Positions 18,709 through 26,301 of a stretch of DNA of 39,455 bases are shown here, piece after piece; within the stretch, counting starts at the first letter, position 1; each line of letters starts with the position of its first letter. Below the pieces are notes generated by a model. The model made no database searches and was not told the origin of the DNA. It worked only from the letters and a program-made list of their open reading frames with translations. Made by a program: the position numbers and the translations under genes. Origin of the DNA: Roseburia sp. (GTDB lineage: Bacteria; Bacteroidota; Bacteroidia; Bacteroidales; Bacteroidaceae); assembly GCA_023665185.1 (NCBI GenBank), contig JAMPEL010000003.1, positions 1 through 39,455 on the forward strand. The letters are read 5' to 3'.

Positions 18709-18764
18709 GTAGAATCGCTCAAATGAAACCTCGGTGGGCTTTGGTCGCAAAAACGCGATTCTAC
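18709..18764. repeat. Short inverted-repeat cassette, copy B
   Basis: Ten-base inverted repeats GTAGAATCGC (18709-18718) and GCGATTCTAC (18755-18764) enclose a 36-bp core. A near-identical cassette lies at 39273-39329. The flanks of the two cassettes match when one is reverse-complemented, but the cores match in the direct orientation, so the core is inverted relative to its flanks and to the neighbouring 22-bp array. Confidence 0.8.
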
Positions 18765-18903
18765 GAGGGTCGGATTTTAACATTTGAATTTTATGGCTTG
18801 CTATTAAAATGCTGTTTTGTAGCTGTTTTGTATGGATTTTTGTTGTTAAAACGGTTTTGTTTTGTGTTATTATGCTATTTGCTCGCACGGTGTGTCCTGC
18901 AAA

Positions 18904-18948
18904 CAAAAAACAGCAGGCTCCTCTATCGCAAAGCAATGGAAGAGCCTG
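18904..18948 (-). terminator. Terminator of the uxuA-fructuronate reductase operon
   Basis: On the minus strand the stem CAGGCTC/GAGCCTG (18948-18942 with 18920-18914) is followed by CTGTTTTTTG. It lies about 105 bases downstream of the reductase stop. Confidence 0.75.
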
Positions 18949-19053
18949 TTGAATAATTGGTCTGTTCAATATGCCGGCAAGGCAAGCGGGCAAGTTGCCG
19001 CATATGTCCGGCAGCATGATGTGGGAATGCGCTGCTGTGGGCGGCAGAAGAAA

Positions 19054-19857
19054 TCAGACTCCGCTGAAACTGCTGAATCCGCCGTCTACAGGAATTATGG
19101 CGCCAGTCACGAATGAGGCCTCGTCGCTACAAAGGAAGCGCACAATGCCGTTCAGTTCGGATATGTCGCCGAAGCGGCGCATCGGTGTTTTGGCCAGCAC
19201 TTTGTGGCTGCGCTCTGTCAGTGAGCCGTCCTCATTAAGCAAGGCGCTCCTGTTCTGCTCACCGATGAAAAATCCGGGAGCAATGGCATTGACGCGGATT
19301 TTTTCGCTGTATTTGATTGCCATTTCTTGCGCAAGCCATTTTGTCAGTGCATTGACCCCTTCTTTGGCAATGGAATATCCCATCACGCGCGACAAGGAGT
19401 CATAGGCTGCCATTGAGCTTACATTGATGATGTTTCCACTTTTCTGTGCCGCCATGATTTTGCCAAAGGCGAGACACGGGTATATAGTGCCGTAAAGGTT
19501 GAGGTCGATAACCTTGTTCAGATCCTCGCGCTTCATGTCAAACACCGACTGGTCGTCCATGATGGTAGCGCCGGGCACATTGCCGCCTGCCGCATTGACG
19601 AGAATGTCGATGCGGTGCCATTTGTCTACCACATAGTCGCGCGCTTTCTCTATTTCCTCGGGGTCGAGCACATTGCACACCAGTCCGTGTACATCTCCGT
19701 ATTGCTTGAGACGCTCCACGGCTGCGTCTACTTTGCTCTGGTGCGCGCCTATCACGAGGACTGTGGCACCCGCCTCAAGCAGTCCTTGCGACACATTGCT
19801 GCCGAGCACCCCGCTGCCGCCTGTCACGACAGCGAATTTTCCTTTCAAACTAATCAT
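19054..19857 (-). CDS. SDR-family D-mannonate oxidoreductase (fructuronate reductase)
   Basis: This 267-residue short-chain dehydrogenase has the nucleotide-binding TGGSGVLG at 12-19, NAAGG at 88-92, the catalytic serine in NVSSMAAY (S147/S148), and Y161-x3-K165. It probably interconverts D-fructuronate and D-mannonate with NAD(H), the step before mannonate dehydratase in glucuronate breakdown. The assignment to this reaction rests on its place 37 bases after uxuA in the same operon; in Bacteroidetes this step is often done by an SDR enzyme rather than the classical UxuB. As an SDR it is certain; the substrate is an inference. Its closing TGAIIPVDGGFSS is typical of the family. Confidence 0.85.
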   Translation of the reverse strand: MISLKGKFAVVTGGSGVLGSNVSQGLLEAGATVLVIGAHQSKVDAAVERLKQYGDVHGLVCNVLDPEEIEKARDYVVDKWHRIDILVNAAGGNVPGATIMDDQSVFDMKREDLNKVIDLNLYGTIYPCLAFGKIMAAQKSGNIINVSSMAAYDSLSRVMGYSIAKEGVNALTKWLAQEMAIKYSEKIRVNAIAPGFFIGEQNRSALLNEDGSLTERSHKVLAKTPMRRFGDISELNGIVRFLCSDEASFVTGAIIPVDGGFSSFSGV

Positions 19858-19894
19858 AATTCTTTGTTAAACTAAGGGTTGAACATTGGTTATA

Positions 19895-21076
19895 TCAAAT
19901 TCCTGCTGATTTCGCAAACTCTTTTACCGCTGCCATAACTCCGTCCATTTGCGCAAGTCCCATCATGCGCCCGTGGAACGAGTAGCCGGCATTATAGCCT
20001 TTGTCCTCATCGCCCAGCATGGTGCGTCCGTGGTCGACACGCATGGGCACATCCGGGTTTTCTGCCTCGAATATGCGGCACACCTCTATGAGGTTGGCGC
20101 GTCCGTGCAGGTGGTCAGCCTCAATGAAGTCGCCGTTGGGCATGACGTCCGTGCTGCGCAGGTGTACGAAATGTGTCCGTCGGGCATACTTGCGGGCAAG
20201 TGCCGGCACGTCATTGTGGGCACCGGCAGACAAAGAGCCGCAGCAGAAGGTCAGTCCGTTGTGGGGATTAGGCACAGCCTGAAGAAACCACTCGATGTCC
20301 TCATCGCAGCATACAATGCGCGGAAGTCCGAGCAACTGCATTGGCGGGTCGTCGGGATGGACACACATATTCATGTTCCACTCGTCGCATACCGGCATGA
20401 TAGACTCCAGAAAATAGCGCATGTTCTCACGCAGTGTGTCTCTTGTTATGCCTTTATATAAGGAAAGCAGGTCTTTGAACAGCTTCACCGGATTGTGGTC
20501 GTGCTCCGTGATGTTGCCGTTGACAAAACCCTGTGTTTTCACTATAATGGTATCAACAAGGGCGGCCTTGTCTTTCTCGGTCATTGTCTTGTCCATCTCT
20601 GCTGCGGCGGCAAGCTCTTCGGCCGTATAATCGTTTTCAGCACCTTCGCGTTGCAGAATGTAGCAGTCGAAATAGACAAACTTCACTTTGTTGAAGTAGA
20701 GCGATGTAGAGCCGTCTTCCCATTGGTGGTCAAGCTCAGTGCGCGCCCAGTCGAGAACCGGCATGAAGTTGTAGCATACGGTGTGTATTCCGCACCGTCC
20801 CAGATTGGCAAGACTTTCCTTGTAGTTGGCAATAAGCCGCTCCCTGTCCTCGCCTCCGTATTTGATGGCTTCGCAAACAGGCAGGCTTTCCACGACCGAC
20901 CAATGGAGACCGTGAGCCTCAATGTAGTTTTTCAAGTCAGTAATGGCTTCTACTGTCCATACCTCGCCGTTGGGCACATCGTGTAAGGCGGTTACGATAC
21001 CTTCTACTCCTATCTGCCGCAGCATGGTGAGTGTTATTTTGTCGTTCTTGCCGAACCATCTCCATGTTTTTTCCAT
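19895..21076 (-). CDS. uxuA: Mannonate dehydratase
   Basis: This 393-residue protein is a full-length UxuA, opening MEKTWRWFGKNDKITLTMLRQIG and carrying GVEGIVTALHDVPNGEVW, HPDDPP (about 263-268) and HLRSTD. It removes water from D-mannonate to give 2-keto-3-deoxy-gluconate, using a divalent metal. The enzyme is cytoplasmic and belongs to glucuronate/hexuronate catabolism, with the SDR reductase following in the same operon. Uronate isomerase, KDG kinase and aldolase are not in the window and must lie elsewhere. The operon could process uronic acids released from plant or host glycans. Confidence 0.97.
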   Translation of the reverse strand: MEKTWRWFGKNDKITLTMLRQIGVEGIVTALHDVPNGEVWTVEAITDLKNYIEAHGLHWSVVESLPVCEAIKYGGEDRERLIANYKESLANLGRCGIHTVCYNFMPVLDWARTELDHQWEDGSTSLYFNKVKFVYFDCYILQREGAENDYTAEELAAAAEMDKTMTEKDKAALVDTIIVKTQGFVNGNITEHDHNPVKLFKDLLSLYKGITRDTLRENMRYFLESIMPVCDEWNMNMCVHPDDPPMQLLGLPRIVCCDEDIEWFLQAVPNPHNGLTFCCGSLSAGAHNDVPALARKYARRTHFVHLRSTDVMPNGDFIEADHLHGRANLIEVCRIFEAENPDVPMRVDHGRTMLGDEDKGYNAGYSFHGRMMGLAQMDGVMAAVKEFAKSAGI

Positions 21077-21101
21077 ATTTGTATAGTATTTGATGTGGTG
21101 G

Positions 21102-21109
21102 CAAAGGTA
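21102..21109 (-). promoter_or_regulatory. -7 box upstream of uxuA
   Basis: The minus strand reads TACCTTTG, a TAnnTTTG match, 26 bases before the uxuA start. The -33 region is AT-rich without a clear TTG. Confidence 0.5.
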
Positions 21110-21217
21110 ATAAAAACGGTACTAAAACAGCCTTTTAAGAGGAACTTATAGCGTATATTAATGGCTTTTCGGTGGTTCATGGAGCAAAAAGCCTGCATTG
21201 ATGATTCAATTTCTACT

Positions 21218-21252
21218 ACTTTTGTTTCAATCAGTCCCCATGAAACAAAAGT
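21218..21252. promoter_or_regulatory. 12-bp dyad in the uxuA upstream region
   Basis: Perfect 12-base arms ACTTTTGTTTCA (21218-21229) and TGAAACAAAAGT (21241-21252) are separated by 11 bases, about 110 bp upstream of the uxuA promoter. The left arm overlaps a plus-strand TACTTTTG (21217-21224). It may be an operator for a LacI- or GntR-type regulator of uronate genes, or part of a promoter for a plus-strand RNA. Confidence 0.5.
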
Positions 21253-21298
21253 GATAGTTTTGTGAACATTTGATGTAAGGGATGTGTGGGCTTTGTGC

Positions 21299-21306
21299 TA
21301 CTTTTG
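21299..21306 (+). promoter_or_regulatory. Orphan plus-strand -7 box
   Basis: TACTTTTG matches TAnnTTTG on the plus strand, but no gene start follows for more than 800 bases and the nearest TTG upstream is 26 bases away. It could drive a non-coding RNA covering the hairpin at 21449-21488. Confidence 0.3.
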
Positions 21307-21448
21307 CATCGTCAAAAGCAATGAAAGGTTAGAAGTTTAGTTATAAAAGTTAGGTTAAACCAATGTATTAGTTTTGGAGACAGCTCATTGAGAAATGTGC
21401 GACTCTCCGGTTTGTTACAAATTAAAGAAAAGAAGTGTCTTTTTTTCA

Positions 21449-21488
21449 AGAGAGGAGAATATCTGCGAGGCAAGATATTCTCCTCTCT
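21449..21488. other. Perfect 16-bp stem-loop in the intergenic region
   Basis: Arms 21449-21464 and 21473-21488 pair without mismatch around the loop GCGAGGCA. A T-run precedes it on the plus strand rather than following it, so it is not a standard terminator for either strand. It may be the 3' structure of a small RNA. Confidence 0.6.
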
Positions 21489-22064
21489 GGTTATAGCCTC
21501 TTTCCCTGTATCTTTCTTCCCGCTTTTTTGTCTCTGCTACAAGATTTATCCGTGTTCCTGTGAACTTTTTCTGCTGGATTGCGTTATAATTGTAACTTCC
21601 CCAAAAAGAAAAGAGCCGGACAGCTCTTGAAGAATAGATATAAGAGGAAGGTAAGAGGATTGTGACGCTTGTTCCGGGAACGGGATTACAGGCATGTTTT
21701 GGGATAAGGAATTAAGTTGGTAAAAAGATAGGTTGAATATCAGACAAAGACAATCATTAGCTTGTGGCAGTGTCCGTCGGGAGACGCGCGCTGTCCTTTC
21801 CCCTCTTTGTTTTGGAAGCAAACAAAGACTATTCATTGAAAAGGAAAGGTGCTCGTGGAAACGGTCATCTTTCCTTTTCTTTATGATGGAATGTGTCATA
21901 CAGGCTATATCAAAAAGAGAAATGGAACTGTTTGCCGGAGTTTCTGACGGACGTTGTAAGAGAAAATGGCAACCGCTATATTCCGCTCATCAGGGTAATT
22001 TTCTTTGGACGATTCTCTGCCAAGTGCAAGATGTGCGGTTTTAGTCCATTGAAAAACGCAAATA
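21489..22064. other. Non-coding region with two further hairpins
   Basis: No convincing gene is seen here. Two stems follow each other: 9 bp (21804-21812 with 21820-21828) and 11 bp (21838-21848 with 21869-21879, followed by TTTATG on the plus strand, so possibly a weak terminator). Open frames at 21733-22044 and 21893-22129 have no family resemblance and no promoter of their own. A structured RNA is possible but not identified. Confidence 0.4.
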
Positions 22065-22098
22065 ATTGCCTGCCCCTTTTATCTTCTTGCTATCTTTG
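22065..22098 (+). promoter_or_regulatory. Promoter of the methyltransferase-like gene
   Basis: A -33 ATTG (22065-22068), a 22-base spacer and a -7 TATCTTTG (22091-22098) fit the Bacteroidetes consensus. The start codon follows 27 bases later. Confidence 0.6.
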
Positions 22099-22125
22099 CA
22101 TTCTCAATCAGGAATGGTGTGATTT

Positions 22126-22782
22126 ATGAATATAGGAAATGTGTTTCACAGATTGGTTACTTGGATGCCGAGAGCTGTACACCGTAAGGGGTTTGGTGTG
22201 CAGTCGCCCTGGGCATACGAGCTTGTAAGGGATGTATTCTTTGAGCGGATGCCTTATTACGCTTTTGAGCGGTTGCGGAGGCAGGCTGGTCGGGTGGACG
22301 GCTCCGGCATGTGGCGCCGTCATAATGAACGGCTTTTCAGGATAGCGAACTACATGCGTCCGTCATCAATTGTGGATGTGAATGATGGCTGTCTGGCGGG
22401 CATATTATATCTGTCTTCGCCGCATTCGCATATTCCATGTACTCTTGTATCTAATTCAGAAAAAACTTCTTTTTTAGAGGAAATGTTCAGAGGAAATGTG
22501 TGTTCCGGCAATCATTTGTCAGTGTTGCAATCGCTGTTTTCTGATGGCGGACACATCGGATTGTTGCGTATTGGTGATACTGATGATGCCGGCAGTATTT
22601 ATGATTGGGCGGCGGCACATGCCGACAATCATTCTGTGGTCATATTGGAAAACTTGCCAGAGAATGCCGGTTTGTGGAAACGAATTGTGGCGGATGAGCG
22701 CGCCGTGATTACTTTCGATTTTTACAGATGGGGGATGATTGTGTTTGACAGGAAACGGGTGAAGCAAAATTATTTGTTATAG
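22126..22782 (+). CDS. Conserved Bacteroidetes protein, degenerate methyltransferase-like
   Basis: This 218-residue protein begins with [20 protein letters not shown] (about 20-39), a basic GxxSP block seen at the start of a group of Bacteroidetes proteins annotated as class I SAM-dependent methyltransferases. The centre could be a worn Rossmann fold: [20 protein letters not shown] stands where a glycine-rich SAM loop would be, IGLLRIGD and SVVILENL look like strands four and five, and the end [15 protein letters not shown] is a typical last hairpin. The usual E/DxGxGxG is missing, so activity is doubtful. It has its own promoter and is followed by the cobalamin adenosyltransferase gene. Function unknown. 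Confidence 0.6.
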   Translation: MNIGNVFHRLVTWMPRAVHRKGFGVQSPWAYELVRDVFFERMPYYAFERLRRQAGRVDGSGMWRRHNERLFRIANYMRPSSIVDVNDGCLAGILYLSSPHSHIPCTLVSNSEKTSFLEEMFRGNVCSGNHLSVLQSLFSDGGHIGLLRIGDTDDAGSIYDWAAAHADNHSVVILENLPENAGLWKRIVADERAVITFDFYRWGMIVFDRKRVKQNYLL

Positions 22783-22803
22783 ACATAACTTCTCTTCAAA
22801 TGA

Positions 22804-22834
22804 ATTGCGGGAATGCAAAGATTTCGTACATTTG
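22804..22834 (+). promoter_or_regulatory. Promoter of the cobalamin adenosyltransferase gene
   Basis: A -33 ATTG (22804-22807), a 19-base spacer and a -7 TACATTTG (22827-22834) fit the consensus closely. The start codon at 22860 follows 25 bases later, which also argues against the upstream ATG at 22800. Confidence 0.7.
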
Positions 22835-22859
22835 CACTCCACAGAAAAAAATCGAAACC

Positions 22860-23426
22860 ATGACAAAGAAATCTAATGTTTATACAAAAACCGGCGACAA
22901 GGGTATGACAAGCCTTGTCGGTGGAAGGAGAGTGGAGAAAACACATGCAAGACTTGAGGCTTATGGTACGGTGGATGAGCTTAATTCTCAAATCGGTGTG
23001 CTGATAACATACGTGGAAGATGAGAAAGACAAGGCTTTTCTTACAGGCATTCAGTGCAAACTGTTTGTGGTTGGCTCTTATTTGGCAACAGACACGGAGC
23101 ATACTCAGTTGCGGCAGCAAAGTGTGGTCACGGCGGAGATGGTTGAGGAACTTGAACACACCATAGACGAAATGGACGCGCAACTGCCTCCTTTGCGCTT
23201 GTTTGTTCTTCCCGGAGGAACACGCGGAGCATCAGTTTGTCATGTCTGCCGCACTGTTTGCCGGCGTGCGGAGCGTTGTATTCTTGTGCTTGGAAAAACG
23301 GTGGATATTGATGAGAATGTGACGGCATTTGTCAATCGATTGTCTGATTATCTGTTTATTTTGTCAAGAAAAATGAATATTGTGGCAGGTCAAGAAGAAA
23401 TAATATGGAAAAGAACTTGCAAATAA
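22860..23426 (+). CDS. PduO-type ATP:cob(I)alamin adenosyltransferase
   Basis: This 188-residue protein transfers the adenosyl group of ATP to cob(I)alamin to make coenzyme B12. Family marks are the N-terminal ATP-binding [20 protein letters not shown] (8-27), [16 protein letters not shown] (31-46), FVLPGG (115-120), the arginine-rich [10 protein letters not shown] (130-139) and [14 protein letters not shown] (157-170). The open frame extends 20 codons upstream to 22800, but the promoter -7 box lies inside that extension, so 22860 is chosen. In Bacteroidales the cofactor serves methylmalonyl-CoA mutase and related enzymes; none is in the window. It stands alone with its own promoter. Confidence 0.95.
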   Translation: MTKKSNVYTKTGDKGMTSLVGGRRVEKTHARLEAYGTVDELNSQIGVLITYVEDEKDKAFLTGIQCKLFVVGSYLATDTEHTQLRQQSVVTAEMVEELEHTIDEMDAQLPPLRLFVLPGGTRGASVCHVCRTVCRRAERCILVLGKTVDIDENVTAFVNRLSDYLFILSRKMNIVAGQEEIIWKRTCK

Positions 23427-23446
23427 GAATAAATGTAGTATTTTTG
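23416..23446 (+). promoter_or_regulatory. Promoter of the DUF2795 transcript
   Basis: CTTG (23416-23419), a 19-base spacer and TATTTTTG (23439-23446) form a strong Bacteroidetes promoter. It overlaps the last codons of the preceding gene and implies a leader of about 190 bases before the DUF2795 start. Confidence 0.7.
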
Positions 23447-23487
23447 CGCCCCTGAGAGATTGCGTGGCACCGGTTGTTAATTGATAA

Positions 23488-23616
23488 ATGAAAAACAATA
23501 GGCGAATTTCGGTGTTATACATGAAAAGTCCTTGCTCACACAGCTTGATGTTCTTTGGAAATGAATGGACAGTTCAGGGCTGGGCATGTGTTTACACAAC
23601 CTTTTTCAACGGATAG
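23488..23616 (+). CDS. Candidate 42-residue leader ORF
   Basis: Within the long leader of the DUF2795 gene, an ATG at 23488 opens a frame of 42 codons ending in TAG at 23614-23616; an inner ATG at 23521 would give 31 residues. The product (MKNNRRISVLYMKSPCSHSL ... CVYTTFFNG) has a basic start and an aromatic, Cys-containing second half and matches no family I know. It ends 30 bases before the DUF2795 start, so it could be a small protein or a regulatory upstream ORF. It may be chance; coding status is unproven. Confidence 0.4.
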   Translation: MKNNRRISVLYMKSPCSHSLMFFGNEWTVQGWACVYTTFFNG

Positions 23617-23646
23617 GAATTAAAATTAAAATAGGAGAAACAAAAC

Positions 23647-23868
23647 ATGTATTGGACATTGGAATTGGCTTCCAAATTGGAAGATGCCCCTTGGCCTGCT
23701 ACCAAGGATGAGCTTATTGATTACGCTACTCGTTCTGGAGCACCTCTTGAAGTAATCGAAAATCTTCAGGAAATTGAAGATGAGGGCGATATTTATGAAT
23801 CTATAGAAGAGATATGGCCGGACTATCCTTCAAAAGAGGATTTTCTTTTCAACGAAGATGAGTATTGA
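23647..23868 (+). CDS. DUF2795 domain protein
   Basis: This 73-residue, highly acidic protein (MYWTLELASKLEDAPWPATK opening; WPDYPSKEDFLFNEDEY ending) matches the DUF2795 family, small proteins with a helical domain containing PWPATKDELIDYATRSGAPLEVIENLQ. The function is not established. It has an AGGAGA ribosome-binding site, an unusually long leader and a strong terminator. The high charge and small size suggest a regulatory or binding role, but nothing in the sequence proves this. Confidence 0.85.
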   Translation: MYWTLELASKLEDAPWPATKDELIDYATRSGAPLEVIENLQEIEDEGDIYESIEEIWPDYPSKEDFLFNEDEY

Positions 23869-23909
23869 TAGAGTTCGTTTTTGACACTCGTATGATATTG
23901 TTAGTTATG

Positions 23910-23941
23910 AAAAATCCACTCCTGTTTTGGAGTGGATTTTT
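23910..23941. terminator. Bidirectional terminator between DUF2795 and tamA
   Basis: A perfect 13-bp stem (23910-23922 with 23929-23941) with A-rich 5' and T-rich 3' ends can stop both convergent transcripts. Confidence 0.9.
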
Positions 23942-23964
23942 TGTACCGTATTGTTTGGAGTATA

Positions 23965-26283
23965 TCAGAACGGGTAGCCGACTGCAAAGTGAAGTCCCAG
24001 ACTGTCTTTGAACTTTGGAATATTGTAATATCCCGATTTGCCTGTATTATATGGAGCATGTATTCCAATTCCCAAATCAAGGCGCAGTACCAGAAATTCC
24101 AAATCATATCGTAATCCCAGTCCTGTGCCCAATGCCAGTGACTTGAAGAAACCTTCGTCTCCAAGTTTGCCATTAGGATGCGAATTGTCGTTTTTCAACA
24201 GCCATACATTGCCTGCGTCTATAAATGTGGCGCCATATAAATTTCCTGTGATGTTGAAACGGTATTCTATGTTTGCTTCCAATTTGAAATCTCCTGCTTG
24301 GTCGAGGTATGTTCCCCGTCCGGAATAGTCGTAGTAGCTTCCCGGACCAATGGAACGTACACTGAATGCGCGTATGCTGTTTGCGCCTCCAACATAAAAC
24401 AGTTCGCTATACGGTGCTACGGAAGAGTTGCCATAAGTAAAGATGGCACCGGTGTAAAATCTGGTCGCAATCAGACTCTTTTCCGTCAGTTTGAACTTAT
24501 TGCGAAGATCTAATGTCAATTTGACAAACTGGGAATACGGGCTTCCGAATAGTTTTTTGTCTTCTTTGTTGAATTTCTGTCCCGATGCGCTCATTATACC
24601 GCTTATGAGATTGCCCGATTCCTTGACTGTCAGTTCGAGCCAAGTAGTCCTTCGTTGTTTGGATTTTGCGCTGCTGTCATAAGTCAGCATATATTGCATG
24701 GCAGGTATAAACTGGTTTTTTAGACTGATGTAAAGAGCCTGGTTGGACGTGGTGATAGAGTCAAACTTCGCAGTCGTTTCCATCAATTTGTTATACGTGA
24801 GGGTTATTGGTATGAATGTATGACTCACACTGGCAGATGTCTGGAACTTATATGCAGCTTCTGCGCCAAAGGATAGCAGGCGGTAATAACCGGCGCGGTT
24901 TAGATGGTCTACAGACAGTTTGAATGCGGACGATGTTGGGTAGCGGAATATTTTTGTGGCAAGTCCGGGAAAAGCAGTCCACGGGTATGTGAGTGAAGCC
25001 TCTATCCCCGTTTCATATGAGTCGATTTTTGAACTTTCTCCTGTCACCGATTTGTTTGTCTGCCATTCATATGAGCCTTTCAATTTGAATGACAGCGTTT
25101 CTCCATGTCGGAAAGCATTTCTTTTGGAGAATGTCAGACCCAGATTCGGACCAATCTGTGAATTGCTTTTTTGAGTAATGTTGAAGTCTATTTCTGCATC
25201 AATAAGCTTGTCCATTGTGGCGTCGAGGCGCACGTCAAGAATGTCGCAGGTGTCAGTTGTGTCTCTTGGAGTATAAGAGAACTGCACTTGCGAGAATACT
25301 TGCATGTTGTTGAGGTTGGTAATTGTATTGTCTAATTTTTCTTGGTTGAAAAGCTGGTTTTTCCAGAACCGGAATGTACAGAACATTACGCGGGGTTTGA
25401 CAGGAATTTGTGTTCCTGAATATGCGATTTTCAACCCGTTTAGGTTGAGAGAGTCTGTATATTGGTTACGCATACTGTTACTGTTGCGTATGTAAGTGCT
25501 TATATTACCTATTTTCCATTGCCGTTTTGCTCGTTCCGGCATGGCATTGTCTGGAACGACAAGCAGCTTCACCCGATGGGGTATCTGCATGGAATCTGCA
25601 AAATACGAAATATAGTCAGGGCGATAATAGTAGAATCCGTTGTTGCGGAACGCTTTTGCCAGTCTTGTCTTTTCCATCTGAAGATTTGCCACATTGAATT
25701 GCTCGTCTTGTTTTATATAGCGTGCGGATTCGGTGGCGCGTATGATGCTGTCTTCGATTTCTGGAAACGAATAACGGATGGAATCGAACATATATGCGGC
25801 TCCAAGATGAATCTCATATGATATTTTCTGCTTTTTCGGATTCTTCTGGTTGATAAGAGTGTAATCTACATTACCTTGAAAATATCCGTAGTTCTGTAGC
25901 AGATATGTGGCAATCTGGGTGCGGGTAGTGGGATTCACGGCACTTATTGTTTTAGGTGTACTGCCAAATGTGTTGAAGACCCATCGGCTGATACCTGAAT
26001 TTTGTTTGTTTACTAATCCATTGTAAATCCATAGTCCGATAGGGAACGGGGTGCGTACAGATGAGCTTCCCATGAGAGAATTGTTTGGCGCGTATGCAAT
26101 CGCCGCCTCCACTTCTGTTAGGGTTGTCTTTTCTGCGTCAGTATTTTGTTTCCCGTTAATAGTAATATCTTTGATACCTGTATATAGAATCTCGTCTTCT
26201 GGCAAGTTGCTTGTTGTGGAGCAGGCTGTGAATGCGAGGATGGCAGCCATAAATACGGACAATATATATATAAGTCTTTTCAT
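23965..26283 (-). CDS. TamA-like outer-membrane protein (BamA/Omp85 family)
   Basis: This 772-residue protein has a signal sequence ending AFTAC (C21), suggesting a lipoprotein. POTRA-like periplasmic domains follow (about 35-370), then a 16-stranded barrel of the Omp85 family (about 400-772), with GGANSIRAFSVRSIGPGSY (the conserved loop before the last strands) and a terminal phenylalanine in FAVGYPF, as needed for barrel insertion. It starts 18 bases after tamB, so the two form an operon. In other phyla TamA in the outer membrane and TamB spanning the periplasm help outer-membrane protein assembly and lipid transport. Bacteroidetes members are often lipid-modified, as seems to be the case here. 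Confidence 0.9.
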   Translation of the reverse strand: MKRLIYILSVFMAAILAFTACSTTSNLPEDEILYTGIKDITINGKQNTDAEKTTLTEVEAAIAYAPNNSLMGSSSVRTPFPIGLWIYNGLVNKQNSGISRWVFNTFGSTPKTISAVNPTTRTQIATYLLQNYGYFQGNVDYTLINQKNPKKQKISYEIHLGAAYMFDSIRYSFPEIEDSIIRATESARYIKQDEQFNVANLQMEKTRLAKAFRNNGFYYYRPDYISYFADSMQIPHRVKLLVVPDNAMPERAKRQWKIGNISTYIRNSNSMRNQYTDSLNLNGLKIAYSGTQIPVKPRVMFCTFRFWKNQLFNQEKLDNTITNLNNMQVFSQVQFSYTPRDTTDTCDILDVRLDATMDKLIDAEIDFNITQKSNSQIGPNLGLTFSKRNAFRHGETLSFKLKGSYEWQTNKSVTGESSKIDSYETGIEASLTYPWTAFPGLATKIFRYPTSSAFKLSVDHLNRAGYYRLLSFGAEAAYKFQTSASVSHTFIPITLTYNKLMETTAKFDSITTSNQALYISLKNQFIPAMQYMLTYDSSAKSKQRRTTWLELTVKESGNLISGIMSASGQKFNKEDKKLFGSPYSQFVKLTLDLRNKFKLTEKSLIATRFYTGAIFTYGNSSVAPYSELFYVGGANSIRAFSVRSIGPGSYYDYSGRGTYLDQAGDFKLEANIEYRFNITGNLYGATFIDAGNVWLLKNDNSHPNGKLGDEGFFKSLALGTGLGLRYDLEFLVLRLDLGIGIHAPYNTGKSGYYNIPKFKDSLGLHFAVGYPF

Positions 26284-26301
26284 ATACTATGATTTTGTCT
26301 C

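Noticed and set aside
18378-18722. 114-codon minus-strand frame inside repeat copy B
   Set aside because: It is created by the repeat, runs through the 22-bp array and cassette, and the same frame is not kept in copy A.
21893-22129. 78-codon frame overlapping the methyltransferase-like start
   Set aside because: It contains the promoter of the next gene and has no resemblance to a known protein.
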